A DNA stretch of 45,417 bases from Oenococcus oeni DSM 20252 = AWRIB129 (GTDB lineage Bacteria > Bacillota > Bacilli > Lactobacillales > Lactobacillaceae). Under the pieces are notes generated by a model. The model worked only from the letters and a program-made list of their open reading frames with translations, did not search any database and was not told where the DNA came from. Where the stretch lies: positions 1 to 45,417 of the forward strand of contig NZ_AQVA01000004.1 of NCBI RefSeq assembly GCF_000372485.1. The letters are read 5' to 3'. The position numbers and the translations under genes are program-made. Within the stretch, counting starts at the first letter, position 1; each line of letters starts with the position of its first letter. Positions 8,300-15,166 of the stretch are shown in pieces.

Positions 8300-8329
8300 T
8301 TTACAAACCTTTAACAATAGACTTATAAT
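8300..8329 (+). promoter_or_regulatory. SigA-type promoter
   Basis: TTTACA (8300-8305), 18-base spacer, TATAAT (8324-8329). The start would be near 8336 and gives a leader of about 50 bases before the TTG-initiated membrane protein at 8385. Confidence 0.65.
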
Positions 8330-8384
8330 TATCTAAATTTTCCTTTGGAAGGAGAATAGATTAGATAAAGCCAAGGAGTTATGT

Positions 8385-8774
8385 TTGTTATCGGTTAAGA
8401 ATGAAAAACTATCAGTGTTTAATACAGTTTGGTCATTAGTACTAGCCGTTTTAAATATTTTTATTTATAGTCAAGACAAAAAGGGCATATTTATGGTCCT
8501 ATTTTTAGTTTTTGTTTTTGTTTTTTTGTTTAAGCAAGCCTATTATTTTATCAGATTAGCATACATAGTTATCCGCTATGCGCCCAATAAAGCACCTGAT
8601 CCTCCGGATGACTATAAAGAGACTCTGCAACTTGATTTGGGATGGTTCAGTCCTGTTTCGATTATTTTATTGTTGATTGCTTATTTGATCAGTTTCAATT
8701 GGTGTGCTTTATTGATTTTATTGGTAACAATTGCTTTGAATATCTATATTTTCTACTCTTCTATTAAAGAATGA
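8385..8774 (+). CDS. Small membrane protein, unknown function
   Basis: This 129-residue protein has about four hydrophobic helices: residues about 11-28, 34-64, 90-106 and 108-125. A soluble, proline-containing turn lies between helices 2 and 3 (RYAPNKAPDPPDDYKE). The start is TTG 8385 with AAGGAG six bases upstream; an ATG four bases earlier meets a stop after five codons. No family is recognised. It stands at the head of the decayed small-gene array, and the remnant of gene C begins nine bases after its stop codon. A role as an immunity or accessory membrane protein is only a guess. Confidence 0.6.
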   Translation: MLSVKNEKLSVFNTVWSLVLAVLNIFIYSQDKKGIFMVLFLVFVFVFLFKQAYYFIRLAYIVIRYAPNKAPDPPDDYKETLQLDLGWFSPVSIILLLIAYLISFNWCALLILLVTIALNIYIFYSSIKE

Positions 8775-8783
8775 AGTTTTTAA

Positions 8784-8993
8784 TTTCTAATATCTAAAGA
8801 TTACTCATGGTTTTTAAAACCAGGTCTTGGTTATGTAATACCAGTTTTCTTTATAGTCAGTTTGTTAGGTACTTTAGTTTTGACACTATCAGGCTACTCT
8901 AAAGTCTTTCATTGGTATTATCAAGTAATTGCCTTTATTGCTTTTTTATATGCATGGTTTATTTTCTTTAAGGGTGATGAAAAGAGTTCTTAA
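8784..8993 (+). pseudogene. Remnant of array gene C (copy 1), lacks its start
   Basis: An open frame without any start codon encodes ...SWFLKPGLGYVIPVFFIVSLL... ending YYQVIAFIAFLYAWFIFFKG. It matches the second copy at 9540-9789 (RYVLPILF..., IIAFIAFVYGWALYFK). The first 20 or so residues expected from that copy are missing; the frame begins just after the stop of the gene at 8385, so a deletion joined the two. The product would have been a two-helix membrane protein of unknown function. Confidence 0.55.
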
Positions 8994-9020
8994 GTCTAAA
9001 CAATAGCGATAATGAAGATG

Positions 9021-9057
9021 AATAGGAGATTAACTTATGTTGAGAGTAAACAACAAC
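9021..9057 (+). repeat. 37-bp leader repeat, inverted copy at 13549-13585
   Basis: The 37 bases covering a ribosome site (AATAGGAGATTAACTT), the ATG and the first six codons match the complement of 13549-13585 in 35 of 37 positions. Both copies encode MLRVNNN, but the genes behind them are unrelated (array gene A here, an MFS pump there). Similarity stops abruptly after the seventh codon. Confidence 0.8.
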
Positions 9058-9259
9058 TGCTCACAAACCTACACCCTAAGATACAAGGCAAAATCGAAAG
9101 ACTCCCAAGGGCAAGTATGTATCTTATTATTACAGCTATAAGATAATCGGTAGCGGAGAAGTTGAATACGAAATCCACTATAATTTTTACAGGAACTCAA
9201 ATTATACCAACCTGCAACTTAGCCTAGTTGAGGGTCCTATCTATGCAGATTTGAATTGA
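9037..9259 (+). pseudogene. Array gene A (copy 1), frameshifted
   Basis: ATG 9037 (ribosome site GGAG) begins MLRVNNNCSQTYTLRYKAKS. The frame then breaks at the CCC at 9104-9106: removing one C restores KDSKGKYVSYYYSYKIIG...LSLVEGPIYADLN, a 73-residue, Tyr-rich, probably beta-structured soluble product. No family is recognised. Its 3' end (9192-9262) is repeated at 9826-9896. It may be a small secreted or cytosolic partner of the membrane genes B and C. The initiating segment is shared with an unrelated MFS gene, so the start may have been acquired by recombination. Confidence 0.5.
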
Positions 9260-9262
9260 GGT
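9192..9262 (+). repeat. 71-bp direct repeat, copy 1 (with 9826-9896)
   Basis: It spans the end of gene A and the ribosome site of gene B. It differs from 9826-9896 at four positions. The 634-base offset is the period of the duplicated A-B-C module. Confidence 0.85.
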
Positions 9263-9270
9263 AATTTAAA

Positions 9271-9499
9271 ATGGCAAATAAGAGTAAAAGAACTTGGCAG
9301 TTTTTTTCTAGCCATTGTACTACCAGTCATGGATATTATTTTTACGACACTCATTGTGCTTTATGCCTTGCAAAGCCCATTTTCAAATCTAGCGAAAACT
9401 CAAATAATCATTATTATCTTGATTATTTCAATCACTTCACTTGTTTGGGGGACCTATCACGATCTAAAAAAAGCAGGCTTTATTGAAAAGAATAAATAA
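9271..9499 (+). pseudogene. Array gene B (copy 1), frameshifted in a T7 run
   Basis: ATG 9271 reads MANKSKRTWQF and then leaves frame at the seven T's at 9301-9307. Removing one T gives FFLAIVLPVMDIIFTTLIVL... ending WGTYHDLKKAGFIEKNK. This is a two-helix membrane protein homologous along its length with the intact copy at 9904 (TNKRTWRFLYDAILYPILNI ... FLKKDGFIVNK). A single-base slip in a homopolymer explains the lesion. Confidence 0.65.
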
Positions 9500-9539
9500 A
9501 AACTTAGCTTTGATAGTTAGCCGATAGGAAGCACTATTT

Positions 9540-9789
9540 ATGACAACACTAATTATTTGTCTCATTATTCTGGCAATGGAGATCTTGCCAATTGGTTCTT
9601 GGCTGGCATCACAAGGTTTAAGGTATGTTTTGCCCATTCTATTTAGCTTGGTACTGTTAGCTACATTCGTCTTGTCCCCTGTTTGGTCTGAACCAAGTCT
9701 TTCGTTGGTATGATTATATAATTGCCTTTATTGCTTTTGTATATGGATGGGCACTGTACTTCAAACGTAGTCGGAGAACAAACGAATAA
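9540..9789 (+). pseudogene. Array gene C (copy 2), frameshifted
   Basis: ATG 9540 has AGGAAG nine bases upstream and encodes MTTLIICLIILAMEILPIGS followed by a second helix. Frame is lost between 9681 and 9704. With one base removed near TCTGAACC it continues as NQVFRWYDYIIAFIAFVYGW...FKRSRRTNE, matching copy 1 at 8784-8993. The ancestral product was an approximately 82-residue, three-helix membrane protein. Function unknown. Confidence 0.55.
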
Positions 9790-9892
9790 TAAGAAAGTTA
9801 TCTACAGTTAAGAGATTATAGGTAGGGAACTCTAATTATACAAATCTGCAACTTAGCCTAGTTGAGGGTTCTATCTATGCAGATTTGAATTG
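9790..9892 (+). pseudogene. Remnant of array gene A (copy 2), internally deleted
   Basis: Bases 9799-9826 resemble the middle of gene A copy 1 (TATTACAGC..ATAAGATAATCGGTAG), then jump directly to its last 67 bases. About 50 bases and the whole 5' part are missing. No usable start remains. It marks the second module of the duplication. Confidence 0.5.
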
Positions 9893-9896
9893 AGGT
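9826..9896 (+). repeat. 71-bp direct repeat, copy 2 (with 9192-9262)
   Basis: 67 of 71 bases match copy 1. It carries the end of gene A and the GAGGTGA ribosome site of intact gene B. Confidence 0.85.
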
Positions 9897-9903
9897 GATT
9901 AAG

Positions 9904-10140
9904 ATGACAAATAAAAGAACTTGGCGGTTTTTGTATGACGCCATTCTATATCCAATATTAAACATTGTGGCTGCTATCATTTTAATTATGACCACTCGGA
10001 TAACGCAGTTCACGGCTGCTGAGAAATCTATTATCATTACTGTAATCATCGTTGTTTTAACAATTGAGACAATCTTTATGGTTTACCGTTTTCTAAAAAA
10101 AGATGGTTTTATTGTCAATAAAGCGTCTGGGTCAAATTGA
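9904..10140 (+). CDS. Array gene B (copy 2), intact small membrane protein
   Basis: This 78-residue protein starts at ATG 9904, preceded by GAGGTG; an ATG three codons upstream (9895) overlaps that site. It has two hydrophobic helices (about residues 12-33 and 42-62) with basic ends, KRTWRF at the N-terminus and FLKKDGFIVNK at the C-terminus. It is the only member of the A-B-C array that is still intact. The family is unrecognised. Small duplicated two-helix proteins of this kind occur as bacteriocin immunity proteins, but no toxin gene is visible, so this remains speculation. Confidence 0.6.
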   Translation: MTNKRTWRFLYDAILYPILNIVAAIILIMTTRITQFTAAEKSIIITVIIVVLTIETIFMVYRFLKKDGFIVNKASGSN

Positions 10141-10693
10141 CCGTTATTTTAAATTATTGATATCGTTTTGGATAATATGAAAAGCCTGATTTGGGTATTT
10201 TCCCGATTATTTCAGAGGACAGATATTTTTTCAATGTTGATTGAGGACCATTTTTGAAAAAAATAAATCATATTCTGATGGAGATTGAATATATATGCTA
10301 ATAATTCCTACAAAAATAAGCCTGTTGATTATATTTACATAGCTAATTAGAAAAAACTAAACAAAATATTGAGTATGAAAAGTCAATTAATATTGAAAAT
10401 TTTATTCATTGACGTTATGTTTCATCACAAGTTAGGATGAATCTTTTCCAAAAGCAAAAATCTTTGTTGAATTTGATAATGTGCTATCTACCTTTTTCCA
10501 TACAATAAAAAAGATAAACCAGAAACTATCGAGGCAAATCATATTATTGATCAATAATGATCAGGATTAAAAGAAATCCGATCTACTTTATTAGTTCTCA
10601 TAAATAAGAGAAACAATCTCTAATTGTGATTAAGAAGTCATAAAGGAGATTTTTAATAGTTGGCACAGAGCCTATTTTTATTCAAGTTATTTA
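10141..10693. other. Gene-free AT-rich spacer
   Basis: Nothing convincing is seen over 550 bases on either strand: no ORF with a ribosome site, no repeat and no clear terminator. The base composition is very AT-rich compared with the GC-richer block that starts at 10694. Confidence 0.5.
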
Positions 10694-11055
10694 TCATTTA
10701 CTTTTACCGATATTTCCCAGAAATATCAGCCGACTGTCGAAATACTGCTCTTGAAAGTTTGTCGCATCCTTAATCTGTGCCGCCGAAAAATGTTGGGTCG
10801 ATCCAACCCATTTATCCTCAACGCCATTTGCTCGGTGAATCACTGCCTGAACGTTTCCATTCCAGGATGACAGCGGTACTTTTGGCCCAGCGCATAGGCA
10901 TCCTGCTTCTCAACATTACCGCCCACAATCTGTGTCACTTTGCCACAGTTCACAGGATAGATAAGTTGGGCACGTTCCTGGTACGCTTTTCCCAACGGTT
11001 GGTCAATCGCCACGGTCATTGTCTGGCCAAGAACGCTGAATGGCCGCGACGCCAT
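10694..11055 (-). pseudogene. Inorganic pyrophosphatase-like gene, frameshifted
   Basis: From ATG 11055 the minus strand encodes MASRPFSVLGQTMTVAIDQP, then YPVNCGKVTQIVGG and EKQDAYALG. This pattern fits the small pyrophosphatase-like family of Firmicutes (LGxTVTVxVDRPLG, YPINYGY, EEQDAYILG). The frame breaks near GGCC at 10884-10888. In the second frame the family text resumes: NVQAVIHRANGVEDKWVGST...NFQEQYFD, ending at TGA 10694. Adding one base restores a protein of about 120 residues. GC content is visibly higher than that of the flanks, suggesting transfer. It is fused in frame to the end of the histidine phosphatase upstream. Confidence 0.6.
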
Positions 11056-11581
11056 CAAACTAACCAGCTTTCTTGCTTGAATGTTCACCCGTATCACGTC
11101 CGCAAACCTTAACGCTGAGAAGAATGGTGCACCGTGTCCCGGCCAAATCATTTCCACCACGCTACTCATAGCCGTTCCATGTGTGCCGACCGCAACCACC
11201 CCATCCTGTGGCAATGATTGCATAAACGCTTGGTATCGCGCCTGAACCTGCACGATTGATTCGCCCCCCCGCCTGTGCGTATGTTAAATCAGTCCATTGC
11301 TTACGGACGTATCCAGGAAAATCTACAACCCAATCCGGCATCTGTCGTTCGAGTAAGCGATCGTCATGAATGATTTCTTTTCCAATTACCGTTGCGAGAG
11401 GCTGAACCGTTTCTGTTGCGCGCGCCGCGGGACTCGCGTAAACAGCCGTGTACGGAATATAAATCAGATTCGTCGCAATCGCATGTGACTGCCGCTGTCC
11501 TCGAGTCGTGAGTGGTCGCAATCGATCATCATGAATATGTGTGTCTGGTTCGCCGTGTCTGATGAAATCAATAATAGTCAT
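11053..11581 (-). pseudogene. Histidine phosphatase-family gene, frameshifted in a G7 run
   Basis: ATG 11581 has a strong AGGAGG site and encodes MTIIDFIRHGEPDTHIHDDR, the RHG phosphohistidine signature of the phosphoglycerate-mutase/acid phosphatase superfamily, then YASPAARATETVQPL. The frame is lost at seven G's (plus-strand C7 at 11264-11270). With one G removed it continues GGESIVQVQARYQAFMQ...VGTHGTAMSS, which holds the second catalytic His. The reading then runs without a stop into the pyrophosphatase-like gene at the ATG 11055. GC content is near 50 percent, unlike the neighbours. The lesion may be reversible by slippage. Confidence 0.7.
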
Positions 11582-11899
11582 TTATTTTTCCTCCTAAATT
11601 TAAAGGCACGCTTAAAATTGTGTCAGGAACGTAAGGCTTTGATAAAATCCACGTAGACTGCATATTATCAGTGGCCTCATTATCCCATACACATCAAGAA
11701 ATATTATCCTAAAAATTAATCCCCACAAAATACTTAGACCACGACAGATTCTCGCCAACTCCACGCTACACTACTCAAACGGCCCCCTGGAAAGTATCAA
11801 CTGAAAGATTTAAACAATTACCGATACTTAGTTCCTTTGTCTTATGGTTATGACAACTTCCCATTGATAATTTAGCTATCACAAGGAGGACATAGTTTT
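11582..11899. other. Spacer between phosphatase and DUF3923 genes
   Basis: It contains the AGGAGG ribosome site of the phosphatase gene and no clear promoter. The remainder shows no ORF with a start signal and no repeat. Confidence 0.4.
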
Positions 11900-12100
11900 T
11901 TATTTCTTTAATAAGTGATGCCAAATTAACATTCCAATGAGAATAACCAAAAAAAGGATTACCCAGATAGAGAGTCCGATAACTTGGTAAGCAAATGTGT
12001 TTTTAACGCCAGCAGCGTCTGCTTTGCGAAACCAAATAAATAAAGCTCCGACAACAAATAAAACGGTTATGCCAAGACTAACGTTTCGCCATAGTTTCAT
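11900..12100 (-). CDS. DUF3923-family small membrane protein
   Basis: This 66-residue protein has two hydrophobic helices (residues about 8-24 and 38-62) joined by FRKADAAGVKNTFAYQ. It resembles the DUF3923 family of Firmicutes (WLIxFAxxxxxIWxRxxDxxGVxxT). GGGGGAT lies eight to thirteen bases before ATG. Function is unknown. It is a single intact gene downstream of a broken MFS gene on the same strand. Confidence 0.6.
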   Translation of the reverse strand: MKLWRNVSLGITVLFVVGALFIWFRKADAAGVKNTFAYQVIGLSIWVILFLVILIGMLIWHHLLKK

Positions 12101-12306
12101 GATTAAGAATCCCCCTATCTTAATTTCAATTGTTCAATCCTTTGTAATTCGATCTTTATTCATACGTCTTTCGGAAAAGCAGGTTACTAGCTATTTATCA
12201 ATTCAGATTTTTAAATTAATTTTTCTGAAGCAAAACTGCATGCCATAATATTTTGAATTAAGACAATAGTTTAATCAGAGTTTCTTTTGGTATAAATAAG
12301 CAAACT

Positions 12307-13569
12307 CTAACCGCCGATTGGGACAGTTGCTTCTTTGCGTCGACTTACAATAATAAGAACCCAACATGATAGAACCAGCATGACCAGACCACCGAATGTA
12401 AAGACAACAAAAGTGTTAAATTGGTCAAACAGTATCCCAAATACTATCGTTCCGGCAGGCATTAGAATCGAACTTACAGTTTCATCTATCGAAAAGACGC
12501 GTCCCTGCATCTTTTCCGGGATATGTTGTTGCATGTAAACGTCGACCGGTGTGTTTGAAAACACAAGTAACAATCCGAGGACAATGTTAATCGCGATAAA
12601 CAAAATGGTGTATGCGTCTTTTGGCAAAGCGATCAGGTTCGGAAGCCCACTCAGTGAAACAATTAATGAGAATATGCTCAAACTAAAGTAGGCCACTTTC
12701 AATGATTGTGTTTTAAAATTAAGCCTACTCAGAACCAAACCGCCAAGGAACATACCTCCCGCAAACGCAGACTCTGTAAAACCATATTGTGTGTTTGTTA
12801 GATTAAGTTTATCAACCAGAAAAAAGGCAGGCCGATATTGATTGTCGCAAAGAAGAAGTTGATAGCACCAGACGATCCCGAAAACACTAGGTATAATTTG
12901 TTTTCCCACAAAAATCTTAGACCTTCGATAAAATTTGACACAATATGACTTTCTGTGTCGGCAACTTGCAAATCCTCGGCATCCGAAATTTTGCTGTTCT
13001 TCAAAAACTTGAGAAATATGATTGCAATTAAGGCAACTGTTTCAAAACCTACTTCTATATATGCGAACATGTCTAGGTTAATCAAAGTGTAGACGACCGC
13101 CCCTAAAACCGGAGCCAGAAACTCTGCAAGAGATGAAGTTGACTGGTTGAGCGAGTTCGCCCTTTGGAGATCGTCTTTACCAAACAGTTGTGTGAGACTT
13201 GCCTGTACCGCGGTGGTTAAAAATCCATCAGAAACTGCAAGCAACGTAATCAATACCACCCAGCTCTACAAAATATATGTTAGGGAATTCAATGAAAAAA
13301 AGAGCAAATAACAATAGGAAGACAATTGTTCCAAGTTGCGAGGCGATCATAATTTTTTTATGGCTATACGTATCAACGGCATATCCAACAAAGGGCGTAA
13401 TACAAAGGCTGACGATTGGTCCAGTGACCAAGCTGATTCCCATACCCAAAGTAGATACTGTTCGCCATAGGATATAAAGACCGATTGCAAAAGAAAGCAT
13501 TTCGCTGCCAAACGTTCCAAAAAATTTCGCAATAAGAATCCTGCTAAGGTTATTGTTCACTCTCAACAT
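12307..13569 (-). pseudogene. MFS transporter (MFS_3 / EntS-like), two frameshifts
   Basis: Three overlapping frames together give one 12-helix major facilitator protein of about 420 residues. ATG 13569 has GGAGAT upstream and begins MLRVNNNLSRILIAKFFGTF. The first break is at the CCC at 13259-13261, where FVELGG should continue as VVLITLLAVSDGFLTTAVQA. The second is in six A's at 12830-12835: one more T on the coding strand restores GLPFFLVDKLNLTNTQYGF. The loop motifs MQGRVFSIDETVSSILMPAG are typical of the MFS_3 macrolide/siderophore-exporter type. As written it cannot make a full protein. The start segment is shared with the leader repeat at 9021. Confidence 0.85.
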
Positions 13570-13734
13570 AAGTTAATCTCCTATTTTTACTATAATAACA
13601 GTTGTTTTTTATGGTAAAGATGAGTGTCTTTTTCTCCTAAACGGTTCGCTTCGCCTTCCATACTGATATTTTTAATCAAAAAATATTCAGCCAAACTCGT
13701 CAGTGTTATTACTAAATAAAAGGAATTAAAGCAA

Positions 13735-14694
13735 TTGTATTTATCATCAAAAGCAGAAGTTATTATTAAAAAAATTATCGGTTTATATCCAGAAAGTACG
13801 CTGTCAATCGGTACTTTTTATCAGGAAAAATTATCATGGCGAGTGTATGGTAAAAACTGCCGCCTGAATAAGGAAAAGCTGCAAAATTATGAAATTGGTT
13901 CGCTAACGAAAGTTTTCACAGCTTTTTATTTTATTGAATTATTCAAGGAAAAAGTTGTGACAAGTCAAACCAAAATAAATGAAGTTGTTTCTGATTTACC
14001 TACAAAAAATTATCCAACAATTGGCGAGTTACTGACGCACCAATCGGGTTATGGCTATTTAATCCCTCTAAAGCTAAGCGACTTGATTGGGATTATTAAA
14101 CATAAAGGCATTTGTCGGTACAATCCTTACGAGAGCAATATGTGTGCAGATAATGTTAGAAAAATCTTGATTGAAAAGAAAATTCCAACTCATCGTAGAC
14201 GCGTATATTCCAATTTCGGATATGCTGTTTTAGGTCTTATCCTTTCAGAATTAGAGGCTAAAAACTATGAAGAGTGTATTAACGCATTTTCTAAGAAGAA
14301 GTTGGGTTTAAACCATACTAATTTTGGCAATACTGATTTATTACCAGGTTATTTTAGAAATAAAAATTATGGCAATTGGCAATGGCTTGATTGTGAAAAT
14401 AATCTTGGTAAGGCTACTGGTGGGCTTAGATCCAACGTAGTAGATATGCTGAAGTTTTCAAGTAAAATACTTGCGGAATCGACCTTTTTAAAGCAAACAG
14501 AATCTTTTTCCTTGATGGGGATGTTTAAAAGTCGAGATGGAATTTGGATGAAAATCGGCCAGACCGGAACACAATTATCAGTCATGATGATTGATATCGA
14601 AAACAGTTCATCTGCTGTTGTTTTAGTTAATTGTTTGAATAAATACAGTGTCTCCTTGGCCAGAGAACTACTTTTAAGAGCCTTTGAAGAGTAA
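13735..14694 (+). CDS. Serine hydrolase, class C beta-lactamase / D-Ala-D-Ala carboxypeptidase family
   Basis: This 319-residue protein of the beta-lactamase superfamily starts at TTG 13735, with AAGGA about ten bases upstream and an in-frame stop just before. The catalytic motif SxxK is Ser56-Leu-Thr-Lys59. The Tyr-Ser-Asn motif is at 158-160 (VYSNFGYAVLG). The third box is Gln-Thr-Gly at 276-278 where family members usually have K/H-T/S-G. There is no signal peptide or membrane segment, so the protein looks cytosolic, which is unusual for a cell-wall enzyme. It could be an esterase or peptidase. It is followed after 64 bases by a dead ABC ATPase gene. Confidence 0.8.
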   Translation: MYLSSKAEVIIKKIIGLYPESTLSIGTFYQEKLSWRVYGKNCRLNKEKLQNYEIGSLTKVFTAFYFIELFKEKVVTSQTKINEVVSDLPTKNYPTIGELLTHQSGYGYLIPLKLSDLIGIIKHKGICRYNPYESNMCADNVRKILIEKKIPTHRRRVYSNFGYAVLGLILSELEAKNYEECINAFSKKKLGLNHTNFGNTDLLPGYFRNKNYGNWQWLDCENNLGKATGGLRSNVVDMLKFSSKILAESTFLKQTESFSLMGMFKSRDGIWMKIGQTGTQLSVMMIDIENSSSAVVLVNCLNKYSVSLARELLLRAFEE

Positions 14695-14758
14695 CTTTTC
14701 CAAATTCTCGATGAACTTCAATGTATACAAATTTATAATTCGGGAGAATAAACTATTT

Positions 14759-14940
14759 ATGGCTTATATTCAGGTACAGCATCTTTATAAACGATATCAG
14801 ATGGGCAATGAGGTAATTGAAGCAAATCGGGATATTAATTTCACGATCAACAAAGGAGAACTGGTGATCATTTTAGGCTCTTCTGGAGCGGGAAAATGTA
14901 CTTGACTAAACATTCTCGGTGGAAAAAGTTTTAATCCTTA
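14759..14940 (+). pseudogene. ABC transporter ATPase remnant (LolD/FtsE type)
   Basis: ATG 14759 begins MAYIQVQHLYKRYQMGNEVI and reaches the Walker A loop GSSGAGKCT, where Ser of GKST is Cys and the next codon is TGA (14903-14905). The next codons would still read LNILGG, the normal continuation, so the gene was once longer. Everything after this (Walker B, signature, permease) is missing. It is the N-terminal 50 residues of a MacB-like ATPase and has no function. Confidence 0.8.
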
Positions 14941-15166
14941 ACTTAACATTAATTGCTTAACTATTGTAATGACACTAATGACCACGCTTTTTAGATCACT
15001 GGATAAAGTCTAGGAGCTTTCAACATATACAATTGGTTTAGGTTTATCAGTTACTAAATCACTAATAACATTGCAGAATGTTTGGCAATTAACAGGAATA
15101 GCAAAATCAATATCATGTAATAGGAATGTTGTTGAAACACACAGGATGGAAAGGTGGGAAAAACGC

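Noticed and set aside
10777-11253. Plus-strand frame opposite the histidine phosphatase block
   Set aside because: It is the antisense of clear phosphatase and pyrophosphatase-like coding text; no ribosome site.
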